Source: JBLNBN01 sp050260015
GTDB lineage: Bacteria > Bacteroidota > Ignavibacteria > Kapaibacteriales > UBA2268
NCBI GenBank assembly: GCA_050260015.1
Contig: JBLNBN010000047.1
Coordinates: forward strand, 31,908 to 95,907
Reading direction: 5' to 3'
DNA length: 64,000 nt
Positions 16,674 through 26,200 of this stretch are shown here, piece by piece. Positions within the stretch are counted from its first letter, which is position 1, and each line of letters opens with the position of its first letter. The notes beneath the pieces are model-generated. The model searched no databases. It had not been told where the DNA came from and saw only the letters and a list, made by a program, of their open reading frames with translations. Both the position numbers and the translations under genes were made by a program.

Positions 16674-16693
16674 TATTTGACAATTATCAAATA
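16674..16693. promoter_or_regulatory. Palindrome between divergent genes, possible operator
   Basis: TATTTGA-caatta-TCAAATA, extended by GCG/CGC on both sides with one mismatch. It lies 37 bases before the lipoprotein start. AT-rich dyads of this size can be operators, but there is no second copy to support it. Confidence 0.3.
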
Positions 16694-16967
16694 ACGCCAG
16701 GAATCTTCCATTCTGTGCCGTCAATTTTATTGTGACTTAGATAAGAAAACTGGCAATTCCTTCATTCTTTCAGCTTTATCGCAACTTGACTAATATAACG
16801 AAAGTAATTTAGCAAATCCTATTTAAATAAGCAAATCAAAGTTTAACGCTCATTTCAAACCCGGAGGCGAAATTTCCCTGCTTAAAACTTTTTCTTTTGA
16901 TACTTCAAAAAAAATTATAAAAACAATAACGACCCTTTTGTGCGACGCATATTGTCGCTCTTCTGCG

Positions 16968-16975
16968 TATCTTTG
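16968..16975 (+). promoter_or_regulatory. Candidate -7 element (TATCTTTG)
   Basis: Match to TAnnTTTG, 31 bases before the start codon of the gene at 17007. The closest TTTG upstream (16937-16940) is 27 nt away. Confidence 0.4.
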
Positions 16976-17006
16976 TATGTTGTTGATTTGATAATCTGGA
17001 GAAACA

Positions 17007-17951
17007 ATGAGCCGTATCAATTCGATTTGCATGGTCTCCGACGAAAAACTCTCAAAGCGCTACGACATTCTCTACGGGTTGAACTTTATGGAGGACGTTC
17101 TCGAGCAGCCGCGAAGCTTATGCTTCGTAAGCGACGACACAATGCTGGACCACTTCGGACTGGACTACGACGAGCTTGCCCATAAGCTCTTTTATCGATA
17201 CGGGTACGAACTCGATATGGAGGAGCGCACCCCGCTTTACGAGGCGCTCGCCGCGATAGAGCAAAACCTGAAAGCCCCGACGCCGCGAAACCTTCACTCC
17301 TTCTGGGTAATCCCAAATCGGTTTTGCATAGTTCATACCCCGTTCAAGGAATCGCAATTTTCAGCTTCCCGGTACATACTGAGAGCCGCCCGACCATTCG
17401 ACGCCCTGATCGATATAAACGGACACTTTTTCCCTACTGAGCGTTTCACGCAAAAGCGCTTTATCATCAACAGTATTGAGGTCAATCTCTTCAGACTACC
17501 CTTTAGACATTTAATCGAAAGACCCGACGTCGATATGGTAGTCAAACGGATAGACGAGCTGCTCGAGGCGGGAAAGAAAGTTTTGCTGCATGCCCCGGTA
17601 GACACGGAAAGAGTAGCGCTTATTCTCGCATGCTGGTTAGTTAAGCACAAGCTCGCCGACGAGACGAACTTCATCGATAAGATAGAGAGATTAAGGGAGG
17701 GATTTTGGATAGAGCCGCCCTCCGGTGACCCGCGGGAGATCGAACTCAACAGGATATTTAAATACAACTGCGACGACACCCGCCACTACACGCCGTATAG
17801 CCGATGCGATAAGATCAGGAACAGAAAAGTAATCCCCTTCCATTTTTCTGAAGAAGAAAGCGCGAAGCCGCCTTTCTTTGCGCTCCGCCCCTACGGATTA
17901 CCCCGCAAAGTCGATCCCGGAAAGTTTGCAATTATTAAATCATATTTATAG
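17007..17951 (+). CDS. Uncharacterised protein with a phosphatase-like loop lacking Cys
   Basis: A 314-aa soluble protein I do not recognise as a whole. Residues about 188-225 (KKVLLHAPVDTERVALILACWLVKH) look like the P-loop and following helix of dual-specificity/tyrosine phosphatases (H-C-x5-R then a helix ending 'ACYL'), but the catalytic Cys position is Ala: H-A-P-V-D-T-E-R. If the resemblance is real this is a pseudophosphatase; it could also be chance. GGAG sits 7 nt before the ATG. Ten nt after its stop begins the 186-aa gene, so the two form an operon. Confidence 0.55.
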   Translation: MSRINSICMVSDEKLSKRYDILYGLNFMEDVLEQPRSLCFVSDDTMLDHFGLDYDELAHKLFYRYGYELDMEERTPLYEALAAIEQNLKAPTPRNLHSFWVIPNRFCIVHTPFKESQFSASRYILRAARPFDALIDINGHFFPTERFTQKRFIINSIEVNLFRLPFRHLIERPDVDMVVKRIDELLEAGKKVLLHAPVDTERVALILACWLVKHKLADETNFIDKIERLREGFWIEPPSGDPREIELNRIFKYNCDDTRHYTPYSRCDKIRNRKVIPFHFSEEESAKPPFFALRPYGLPRKVDPGKFAIIKSYL

Positions 17952-17961
17952 GAGAAGAGCT

Positions 17962-18522
17962 ATGTATCCCTTAACGAAACTAATCTACGACAGGATCGGG
18001 AACGACCACGCAAAGAAGAAAGAGCTGATGCGCAAGCTTGGATTTACAAAATACTCCGAAGCGGAGGGAACATTTATTCGCCTAATAAACGGACAGTATA
18101 CGCAGGAAACGCTGGAGAAACTCAGAACCGCGCTCGATGTCGCCCCGGAGGAATTTGACGGAGCCGTGGAGGAAACCAACAGTCGCGTGCAAATAGAAAA
18201 GGAGAAACGCTCCGCCGGGAATCGCGAAGCAGAACGCGCGAGCTTCCTACCATACATAGAAGTAAAATTCGAACGCTTTACGCCGACGGGGTTCATGAAC
18301 GCCATGAGAGCGTCCCACTTCCGCGAAGTTCGCTTCGAAAGCGAGATGTCCGAGAAGCCGCTGGATGAGCAGATTCAATTAGCCGAGGAGAGCTTCCGCA
18401 CGAAGTACGGAGCTTACGGAGCCGCCTCTGACCTCTTCCCGACGTTGGGTAGGATACTTGAAGCGCGCTACTATTACGTATTTGAAGAATACTTCGTTAT
18501 AAGCCGGGATACTGAAGCCTGA
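17962..18522 (+). CDS. Uncharacterised protein with XRE-like N-terminus
   Basis: 186 aa from the ATG at 17962, which has GGAGAAG 6 nt upstream; the frame is open further left but only inside the previous gene. Residues about 1-70 read like a Cro/C1-type helix-turn-helix with an insert (ELMRKLGFTKYSEAEGTFIRLINGQYTQETLEKLRTAL). A charged linker (about 75-97) leads to a 90-residue C-terminal region with no known motif. Second gene of a two-gene unit. A DNA-binding partner of the upstream protein is possible but only inferred. Confidence 0.55.
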   Translation: MYPLTKLIYDRIGNDHAKKKELMRKLGFTKYSEAEGTFIRLINGQYTQETLEKLRTALDVAPEEFDGAVEETNSRVQIEKEKRSAGNREAERASFLPYIEVKFERFTPTGFMNAMRASHFREVRFESEMSEKPLDEQIQLAEESFRTKYGAYGAASDLFPTLGRILEARYYYVFEEYFVISRDTEA

Positions 18523-18569
18523 AATGCCCTTAAGCTGCCGCTACGCGCCATGCATGCATTGTCATGCAG

Positions 18570-18794
18570 AGATTCTATAAAAGGCTTCGCCTTTTAATCT
18601 AAGGGTAGATGACTGGAAGAGCGTTTCTTGTCCAACGCCTACGGCGTAGCCTTTGCGACTCGAAGCGTCTGTTACAGATGTATAACGCCTATGGCGTAAC
18701 TATCAGAGTATTATTCAATAGTTTTTCGACGCAATAGACTTATAAAGAGCGCAAACCTTGCGAACCGCGTAGCGGTTCTATGCCAGTAGCCAAC
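18570..18794 (+). repeat. Three-palindrome interspersed element, copy A
   Basis: 225 bp. It opens with AAAAGGCTTCGCCTTTT (18579-18595), then palindrome P1 ACGCCTACGGCGT (18635-18647), P2 ACGCCTATGGCGT (18685-18697) and P3 GAACCGCGTAGCGGTTC (18762-18778). Distances P1-P2 = 50 and P1-P3 = 127, the same as in copies B, C and D. No ORF. Confidence 0.85.
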
Positions 18795-18835
18795 GCCGTC
18801 CCAGCCCCTCACCTCCTTTCCGCGGCTGCGCCGCA

Positions 18836-18946
18836 AGGGAAGAGTTTAAACGGTGGAAAGCCGGTCGCTGAGCCTGTCGAAGCGCCCGGCGTTTTCCTTG
18901 ACCGTACCCTTCGACAGGGCTCAGGGTACGGCGCCCGGAATGACAT
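18836..18946 (-). repeat. 110-bp dispersed repeat, inverted copy of 40181-40290
   Basis: Nearly identical in reverse orientation to 40181-40290. It contains two CTTCGACAGG(G)CTCAG stretches facing each other, one reading GCTGAGCCTGTCGAAGCGC and the other CCCTTCGACAGGGCTCAGG. Non-coding; the two copies bracket about 21 kb. Confidence 0.8.
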
Positions 18947-19027
18947 CCCACGCATCTTATTTTAATAATATGCAGTTACGCTGTCTAAACATTGATAAAT
19001 GATCAATGATAAATGTTAAATGATTCC

Positions 19028-19588
19028 TCACCCTGCGCGACCAACGGCGTAGAACTTGTAAACGCCCTTTACGTCCACGAAGTAGTACATTACGGCGGAT
19101 TCGTCCTCGTGGCGGGTCTTGGCTTCGGGGATGTCTATCGTAACGGTAAGGCAGTAGCCCTGCGCGCCGCGCTCTATGTAACTCGGCAGGTAGCCTTCCC
19201 TTTCGAGCTCGGGCAGAGGCTTGAATTCGTACGTGGTAAACTTATCTATCCTGCCCTTCGCGGAACTCTTAACTTTTTTCAATCGCTTAACGCTCTCGCG
19301 GTCGAAGAGTCTATCGTAGCCGAAGGCGACGAAGCCTATCCTATCGTTGCTGTAAATGCGCTTCCCGTCGTCGCTTTTAAATACGAATTCATCCCCGCCA
19401 AGCGGATATTCCGTAAGGTCAGCCACTTTTTCTTTATCGCCGCCAGCAACGGCGGATTGGAACTCATTGAAGAACTTTTTGAATTTCGCGTCGGGAGCGG
19501 CCGCAGTCTTATTCTCAGCAAACGCTCCATAGGCGGCAAACAGCGCGACGGCCAGTAGAAACCATGCAACGAAACTTTGATTTTTCAT
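19028..19588 (-). CDS. Hypothetical secreted protein
   Basis: A 186-aa protein with a signal peptide (MKNQSFVAWFLLAVALFAAYGAFA, cleavage after AFA). The mature part has a FKKFFNEFQSAVAGGDKEKVADLTEYPL start that resembles SnoaL/DUF4440-like or similar small periplasmic cone folds, but I cannot assign it. GGAG lies upstream of the ATG. Monocistronic. Function unknown. Confidence 0.68.
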   Translation of the reverse strand: MKNQSFVAWFLLAVALFAAYGAFAENKTAAAPDAKFKKFFNEFQSAVAGGDKEKVADLTEYPLGGDEFVFKSDDGKRIYSNDRIGFVAFGYDRLFDRESVKRLKKVKSSAKGRIDKFTTYEFKPLPELEREGYLPSYIERGAQGYCLTVTIDIPEAKTRHEDESAVMYYFVDVKGVYKFYAVGRAG

Positions 19589-19634
19589 TTGGAATCACTC
19601 CTTTATAATCGCATACGAATCGTTATTATAACTG

Positions 19635-19642
19635 CAAATATA
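19635..19642 (-). promoter_or_regulatory. Candidate -7 element (TATATTTG on minus strand)
   Basis: Matches TAnnTTTG and lies 47 bases upstream of the secreted-protein ATG at 19588. No clear -33 box. Confidence 0.35.
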
Positions 19643-19656
19643 ATAAATTTACAAGA

Positions 19657-20121
19657 TCAGTTAAATAGTCTAACAAGTGCGTTAATCAGCGTTTTTGTAT
19701 TAATTCCTCTCTTTTTCCAACGGGAATCAATAAACAGCGAAAGTATCCCGCCTACCACAGCGAACCACGCCGCGTAATACCCAATTCCCAAATGCGCCTC
19801 GGCGGGAATTCCATGCATCCCCGGCGCCTGCGGCTCGAATTGAATGGAACTCATTTCGAGGCAGTGAAGAACGAGCAACCAAGCGTTTACAAGAAAAAGC
19901 CCCAATACGAACAGCTTTACATTCAAACCGATAGGGCGACGAAAACTCGGAACGAAGACTATAGTCGCGCCGGCGATAATGAAAAACGCATTTATTATAA
20001 TGCCGATGCTACCCGCATCAACTCCGCGCCCAACTCTCCCGCCGATAATCTCGAAAGGAAGGAAGGAGGCCACAACGCCAAGTGAGATGAAAGCCAGGAT
20101 AAATAATCTTTGCATATGCAT
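19657..20121 (-). CDS. Hypothetical membrane protein (four helices)
   Basis: 154 aa with four hydrophobic segments (about 5-22, 38-56, 67-84, 112-130) and a basic C-terminal tail. AGAGAAG lies before the ATG. Placed 26 nt after the larger membrane protein gene, so probably co-transcribed with it. No motif recognised. Confidence 0.62.
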   Translation of the reverse strand: MHMQRLFILAFISLGVVASFLPFEIIGGRVGRGVDAGSIGIIINAFFIIAGATIVFVPSFRRPIGLNVKLFVLGLFLVNAWLLVLHCLEMSSIQFEPQAPGMHGIPAEAHLGIGYYAAWFAVVGGILSLFIDSRWKKRGINTKTLINALVRLFN

Positions 20122-20147
20122 AAAAACGCTTCTCTAATTATAAATAA

Positions 20148-21017
20148 TTACTTAAACGCCCTCAGCATCCTAATCCCCAAATATACAGACGCAAACGCGA
20201 ATAACGGGATAATAAAAACTACGGGCACGAGGTTCGCGCCGAGCAAGGCCATCGCTATGATCTTCGCTACGAGGGCGGTCATTAATAGAGACAGGAAGAT
20301 TAGATAGACGGAGCCAAGTAGGTAGCCCCACGAGCGGCGCTTCAGCAAGCCCCAGCCCGCCACGAACGAGAGCGGCAGCCCCATGCCGAGATCGAATCCC
20401 TGGACTATAAGAGTAGTGTAATGTTGCGCGGCCTTCGGAACGATGGTTCCGTCCAGAAGTGGCGGAACTACGACGCCCAGCCATAGTAGTGAGATGGCGA
20501 TCGCGTTGAATATTAGAAATCGCCCGCCCGCGCCAGTAGAGGCTTTGGAGCTGAATCGCGCTGCGAAGACCTCGCCGTCCTTCACAATTTCCCGGTAGAA
20601 CGACAGCATAAGAAGCGTAAACGCGAAGAACGAGGTACCCAGGAGGAACGCATAAACGAGGAATAGCTCGTTATAGGCCGCCATCGGCAGGTAAAAGTTG
20701 TACGTTACGAGGAAATAGCCAACGACGCCGGTAAGGGCAAGGCGCGCGCGGGAACTGCCTTTATTGGCGAAATAAAGAGCAATTAAGGCCAATGGCGCTG
20801 CGAGAAAGAGCGTAACGTAATCCTGCGCGATGCCCTGCGGCGCCACGTCAGCGGACATGTGGCGGTAGACGCCCTTCCCGAATATCTTAACTGCTTCGCC
20901 GCGGATGGAGAGGTAATCGAACTCGCCGCCGCCGGCGTTCGTGAATATACCCATCAAAGCTGCGAACGCCGCCGCGAGGACGATACAAATAACTAAAACG
21001 TTGATTTTTTTGGACAT
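20148..21017 (-). CDS. Hypothetical polytopic membrane protein
   Basis: 289 aa with about seven to eight hydrophobic segments and one periplasmic loop after the first helix (about 28-65). Basic residues cluster in loops after helices 2, 4 and 6, giving a consistent topology. No transporter signature or catalytic motif is visible. Forms a two-gene unit with 19657-20121. Function unknown. Confidence 0.65.
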   Translation of the reverse strand: MSKKINVLVICIVLAAAFAALMGIFTNAGGGEFDYLSIRGEAVKIFGKGVYRHMSADVAPQGIAQDYVTLFLAAPLALIALYFANKGSSRARLALTGVVGYFLVTYNFYLPMAAYNELFLVYAFLLGTSFFAFTLLMLSFYREIVKDGEVFAARFSSKASTGAGGRFLIFNAIAISLLWLGVVVPPLLDGTIVPKAAQHYTTLIVQGFDLGMGLPLSFVAGWGLLKRRSWGYLLGSVYLIFLSLLMTALVAKIIAMALLGANLVPVVFIIPLFAFASVYLGIRMLRAFK

Positions 21018-21380
21018 GAAACGAACGATACTGTTGATAATTCTTTATTCCTTCACATGGCGGGCGTCGGTCTTTTGACGCTCAGCAATGGTTTTTTACG
21101 AAATTAAGGAATAAGAAATGGAGATAAAAGTTAATTTATATTCACCGGCTCTTACTGGGCAGAACAAATTGCAAATCGTTAATTGACTCCCGGCCCCGCC
21201 TGCCTTTGTATTGTGAAATATCAGAATAACGAGTAAGCGCTTGAGAATAGCTATGATAGATCATTCCGAAGAGAGGAATCCATATTGTCTGAACCAGGAT
21301 TTTCAGGATTAAGCGGATTAACAGGATAGCATTTGAGAAATGACGCGCAAGCGCTTGATATTGAAGGCTCTGTCACTCAG
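21018..21380. repeat. Intergenic region with dispersed repeat pieces
   Basis: No gene. 21276-21330 holds the GTCTGAACCAGGATTTTCAGG-type repeat, with a reverse partner at 30014-30052. 21338-21380 holds the TGACGCGCAAGCGCTTG ... GTCACTCAGAG module, also seen at 29610-29660, 39811-39850, 43590-43640 and in reverse at 29940-29990. Confidence 0.6.
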
Positions 21381-21605
21381 AGATTCCATAAAAGGCTTCG
21401 CCTTTTACTCAAAGGGCGGATGACATTAATAGCTTCTCTTGTCCAACGCCTACGGCGTAGCGCGTTCGTCGCAAAGCGTCTGCTACAGATGTAAAACGCC
21501 TACGGCGTAACAGTCGGCGTATTATTCAATAGATTCTCGACGCAATAAACATATAAAGAGCGCGAATCTTACGAACCGCGCAGCGGTTCAACGTCAATAG
21601 CCAAC
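21381..21605 (+). repeat. Three-palindrome interspersed element, copy B
   Basis: 225 bp. P1 at 21446-21458, P2 at 21496-21508 and P3 at 21573-21589, so spacings are 50 and 127. Internal TTATTCAATAG and TATAAAGAGCGC segments are shared with copies A and D. No ORF. Confidence 0.88.
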
Positions 21606-21659
21606 GCCATCCCACTCCCTGCCTCCCCTCCGCGGCGAAGCCGCGGGAATAAAGCGTGT

Positions 21660-21785
21660 GGGGAGCGGGCGGTTCGCGTTACAAAGCTGTAACCCCGCTG
21701 GGGTTAAGAAATGAGTATACCCGCTTATAAATACATTATTTTCTTATTCAAAATCCTTTGGATTCTTCGCTGCGCTCCGAATAGC
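21660..21785 (-). repeat. Second repeat family (AACCCC-GGGGTT palindrome), copy 1
   Basis: In reverse it matches 29640-29770 and 39834-39960 over about 125 bp. It contains AACCCCgctGGGGTT (21691-21705) and ends in the AGCGCAGCGAAGAATCC motif. It follows copy B closely. No gene up to 21908. Confidence 0.78.
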
Positions 21786-21908
21786 ATAACCTTCCTAAAT
21801 ATAGGCGCTTAATACCAACCTCAACTATTTGCTATACATAGATAGCGGCTCCGCAGGGGCTAGACTATTCGCTACCGTATACATGCAAGCACAGCGTACG
21901 AATTCTTA

Positions 21909-22400
21909 TTAAGCATGTTTTGTTTGTTCTATTTTTCCGTTTGAATGTAATGTAGGCATCTTTTCTTTATCTAACGATATACCAAACGCAGCTTCAATTT
22001 TTTGAATATCTTCCTGATCTTTGAATTTCTTTAAATTCTTGTAGAAACTTATCTGCTGCTCCTCGTCGTAATCGGTAATATCGTATTTATCCGCCATCAT
22101 ATATTTATCCAAATCCACAAATTCAATCTTTGGAGCCTTGCCAATGGCCAGCGCAAGCTCTACCATCTTGGAAATTCGATGATTAAAATCGCCGTTCAGA
22201 ACTTGCGAGACGTATCCCTTGGTTACGCCCAACTTTTCGGCGAATTGGGTTCGGTTCATCCCTTTCTCTTTTAGGTAATCCTCAACAAGATTGAAAAGAT
22301 CAATTTGGATAGATCCCAGCCAATATTCTTTTGATCTCAGCAGATCTTCTCTTGTAAACATATTAATCTTGGTTAAAGATAAACAATGTGTTAAAATCAT
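21909..22400 (-). CDS. XRE-family transcriptional regulator
   Basis: 163 aa from the ATG at 22400 (GGAG 7 nt upstream); an in-frame ATG at 22364 (MFTREDLLRS) is an alternative. The helix-turn-helix (about 47-90: MNRTQFAEKLGVTKGYVSQVLNGD) is a clear Cro/C1 type. The N-terminal helix resembles antitoxin-like regulators and the C-terminal part is charged and unassigned. No toxin-like partner is adjacent; the gene stands alone between repeat copies B and C, at lower GC than its neighbours, suggesting acquired DNA. Likely cytoplasmic and autoregulatory. Confidence 0.78.
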   Translation of the reverse strand: MILTHCLSLTKINMFTREDLLRSKEYWLGSIQIDLFNLVEDYLKEKGMNRTQFAEKLGVTKGYVSQVLNGDFNHRISKMVELALAIGKAPKIEFVDLDKYMMADKYDITDYDEEQQISFYKNLKKFKDQEDIQKIEAAFGISLDKEKMPTLHSNGKIEQTKHA

Positions 22401-22443
22401 CCCGCGTCTCCGCCGCAGAAAGGAGGCGGGGGGCGGGCATGAT

Positions 22444-22667
22444 GTTGGCTACAGATGTAGAACCGCTACGCGGTTCGTAAGATTTGTGCATTCTTATATG
22501 CTATCGCGTCGAAGGCCAATTGGAAAAATTTCTAACATTTACGCCGTAGGCGTTTTACATCTGTAACAGGCGATTTGAAGAACCTACGCTACGCCGTAGG
22601 CGTTGGATAAGAAATGCTTTAACCGACATCCCCCCTTGATTATACGTCAATGACTTTTATGGTATCT
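22444..22667 (-). repeat. Three-palindrome interspersed element, copy C
   Basis: 224 bp, reverse orientation. P1 at 22591-22603, P2 at 22541-22553 and P3 at 22460-22476; spacings 50 and 127. The interior differs from A/B/D and resembles the core at 43370-43532. In this copy an ACAGATGTA before P2 and a TACATCTGT after P3 could pair. Confidence 0.85.
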
Positions 22668-22755
22668 CCATACGAATATTTTTACATAAAAGTTTAGCGA
22701 TTATTATACTTAGCTAATATAGGATAATACTTTTAGATCCCCAAAAATATAATAA

Positions 22756-22775
22756 AGGCGAGCTCACGCCCGCCT
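22756..22775 (-). terminator. Rho-independent terminator after the 120-aa membrane protein gene
   Basis: Minus-strand AGGCGGGC-gtga-GCTCGCCT followed by TTATTATATTTTT, 25 bases past the stop at 22800. Confidence 0.8.
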
Positions 22776-22799
22776 GAAAATTTTGATTTACTCTTTTCG

Positions 22800-23162
22800 C
22801 TAAAATATTGGATCGAGTATAAACCAATTGACCGCGTATGCTACTACCCAATAAATGAATAGGCCGACTATGCTCACAAGCAGGGCCAGACCCCATTTCT
22901 TAAATTTACTGAACGCGTAAAATTGCGAGTATGAAACAGTAGTCGCTACCGCAAAGAAGAATATTGATAGGAGTATCGCCGCGTCCTCGATCAACGATTC
23001 GTAGCCGCCGGATTGGTAAATGCCGGAATCGATCGCATGTTTTTCGTAAACAAAAAGAGCTGCGTCCGCTATAATGAACGCTAAGAACCATAAGAACCAG
23101 GAGAGGTATTTCTTACCCTTTGAATGCGAGCGGCTTCCCGGTACGGTCATCGTAGTATGCAT
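22800..23162 (-). CDS. Hypothetical small membrane protein
   Basis: 120 aa with three hydrophobic segments (about 16-34, 56-76, 91-113) and a basic N-terminal tail. AAGGAG lies 7 nt before the ATG. Flanked by terminators on both sides, so a single-gene unit. No recognised family. Confidence 0.6.
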   Translation of the reverse strand: MHTTMTVPGSRSHSKGKKYLSWFLWFLAFIIADAALFVYEKHAIDSGIYQSGGYESLIEDAAILLSIFFFAVATTVSYSQFYAFSKFKKWGLALLVSIVGLFIYWVVAYAVNWFILDPIF

Positions 23163-23234
23163 TTCGTTTCTCCTTATGCAAATAGGAAAACAACCAGCTA
23201 AATTACAGTATTTTCATCAATAAACAAAATAAAG

Positions 23235-23256
23235 AAGGCGAGCCGCAGCCCGCCTT
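23235..23256 (-). terminator. Rho-independent terminator of the giant surface protein gene
   Basis: Minus-strand AAGGCGGGC-tgcg-GCTCGCCTT followed by CTTTATTTTG, 16 bases past the stop codon. The stem is almost identical to the one at 22756-22775. Confidence 0.8.
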
Positions 23257-23271
23257 GTTTTTTCCTTTATC

Positions 23272-26200
23272 CTATTTTATCGCTTTTTCGTAGTGTATTT
23301 CGTTTTCGCCTTTCTCGTTTATTCCCTTGAAGTTAAGTATGTACATTCCGGGAGGCAATCCCTTCGCAATCCATTCTATTTCGTTCTCGCCGTAGGCAAT
23401 AGGACAATTTGGTATCTCTCCGACGAGGTCGCCCTTCGTGTCGTATATCTTTATAGTGATCTGACGCATTGCCCTCGGCAACTTGTATTTAATTACGGCT
23501 TTGTCCCCGACGGGATTTGGCGATATTGCGGTTCCAACGATCCACTTAGGCCCCTGTATCGATAGGTCTACGGCGTTGGTGTTGTTGCCTTCGCAGAATT
23601 CGCAGATCTCATTCGACGGATCCGCCTTGGCGAAGAATTCCAGGAAGCGCGTTTCAATTGGGACGGCGTAGACTAAGCTCATCGAGCGCGTCTCGCCGCG
23701 ATCGAATTCGACGTTCGCGATTTCTCCGGCCTTAACCGTATCTTTCTTATCGAGCACGGCATAAAGCGCGATAGTTGCGTCCTTTATCGGGGTTAGCCCG
23801 TTTCGAACGGTCATTGTAAGCGTTACGGGTTTGCCGAACGTCACGTCGCCCGCGTCCGGGGCCTCGACTTTAACTAACTTAAAGTCCGCCGCCGGGAAAT
23901 CTACGAGCCTTTCGTCGGCGTATTCGAATTTAGCGGGAACGCCTGCGACGTGCCCCATATAGGAGATATCGACTTTAGGCACGAGCGCGCTCTTGTCGTA
24001 TATGTTCGCGCAAGCAGTCGGCGCCTCGGAGAAGTAAACGATGGTCTTTACTTTTTGGCCCGGTGTAATCGAGCCGAGCTTAAGCATGGCTCGATTCCCG
24101 TCGACGTAACAGTCCTTAAGCAGAGAATCGGCTATCGGTAAGAAGTACTCGCCGGCGCTTACGGCCAATTCCGTTTCTTCGTTAATGTCGTTGCCGGCGT
24201 TGTAGACCTCGACCAAAACGCCGATGGAATTTATTCCGCTTCCCTTCCATACAAGCGCGGAATCCTTGTAAGCGGGCTTGGTCCCGTTTACGTATGCGAT
24301 TTCCTTGTAGAGCGTCACCTTCGGCCCAGTAGTTCTGGCATAGGTGGCGCCTGACTTTATCGAATCAATTCTTACTACCAGGGCTTCGCCTTCGTGCGGC
24401 TTGCCCGAGTCGTAGATGTAATTCAGCTTCTGCTCTTTCGTTAAATTCACGTTCGTCCCGGTTTCGGAGCTATTTACGATTCCCTGCTCGAGTATGTAGA
24501 GCTTGCTCGCGTCCTTTGTGGGGAAGCTCCCTATTTGCGACAGATCGATAGATTCGGTTCTACTGGTAGAATCGAACTGCGCGACGGCGGTCTTGGTAAT
24601 TGTCGGGAAGTTGCCTGCGTTCACGTCCTGGGTCGAGTATTTAACTTTGGAAGTAGGCGCGAAGTATTTGCTTGCGGCGACGCTCATGTCCTGCAGCGAA
24701 GCAGTCCCGATCACGAATTTCTGGTAGTCCGTAGGAATTCTGTTATCGTTTTTAGTCGTTATCTGGAACTTAGCCGGCGGAACTTCGCGGGTATAGTTCT
24801 TCCCTTCCGCTGATTTATAATTCTTTCTCAAAGTATTGAGCGCAAAGTCTATTTCGTATACGTCCTTCGGAAGGCTCGGATCTATCTTAACTAAGAATAT
24901 AAAGTAAGCCCTGCGGGAAGGTTGAAGCAATGGCAATATGTTGCCCGCTTTAACCAAAACTTCGCCTTCCGGTTGATTGAATCTCCAGCCTGCTCGGAAT
25001 GCTCCCGGGTCGTCCCCGCCCTGTATAATTTCGCCGGTCGCGGGGTCCACCTTCGCAGGCACGAGCGGCCGCGGATAGGCTACGTAGCTCATTACGATTT
25101 CGCTTGCGCCAAGCGATGCCGGGAGTTGCGGCTCGACTTTCGTATTCAACCAGTTGTCGTCCGTGCCGTTCATTACTTCTATCTTTATCTCCGCGAACGT
25201 CCCGCTGACCGTTTTGGGGTAATCCTTAAGGTCGGGATTGTCTTTATCCGCGTTCGGAATAAGAGTAATAGTATTAATATCTTTAGTTGGATCGATGGAA
25301 GCTGGCATATCGATCGGCGGAGAAATCAACGAGCATGGGTCCTTACCGCCGAGATAAGTAGTGACCGTCGCTTCGCCTACGCCGTAGGAAACGTACCACG
25401 GATCGAAGTCCGCGTTGAAGTAATGCGGCTCGCCGCGATCCTCGAGTATATGTTTAATGTAAGTCGTGTCGCGACCGAATTTAATCAGCGAGGGGTTTGA
25501 TTGCGCGGTTAAAGCGAAATCGACTCCTTGCGAATAGCCGTTGAGAGTATGCGAGAAGATGACCCAGGGCGAACCTCCGAATATCTCCTCGACGACCAGC
25601 CAACCGCCCTTGGATATATCCACCAGGCCTTCCTTGCCGCGCCCCTCGTAGATGGCGTTTATCTTGAAGTGCGTCTTGCCGAGATTCTCGAAGAAGTCGT
25701 CGCCGCGAGTTCCGTCCCCGCCTTCGTACCAACCGGATTTAACCTGGCCGTATATGTCGTCTATAAACGGCTCTTTTGGATAGTCTTTATACTCTTCGCC
25801 GTCTCCCAGCATGAAGCCGTCGTGAAGAAATCCCGTCGAGGATTGAAATCTATCGCCGCGGTCGTCTATCCAGTCGTCTATGCCGTCGCGGTTGTCGTCG
25901 TCTATCGCCGGGGGGATGAGGAGTTGGGGGACGTAAATATGATATTGGAAAGCGTCCTCCCATATTTCCGGGGCGTTCGCGGTCCATTTGTTCTCGAGCC
26001 ACTTCACGAACGGCTTCCCGTCGACCTGTAGTATATTGTCTATATCGTAGCTGCCGTCGGATTTTCGCGGGAGATCGATCTTGTACCCGCCTATCCCCTT
26101 GGGCAAATCGTATATCATATACCCGAACACGCCGTCGCCGAGCTTTTCGTTCTTTTCCTGCGCTTCGCTGGGGTCGTTGTAGTCGACGTCGTGGCCCGCG

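Noticed and set aside
18570..22667. Repeated palindromic units considered as a CRISPR array
   Set aside because: Units are scattered over 25 kb in both orientations, without regular spacers and without cas genes.
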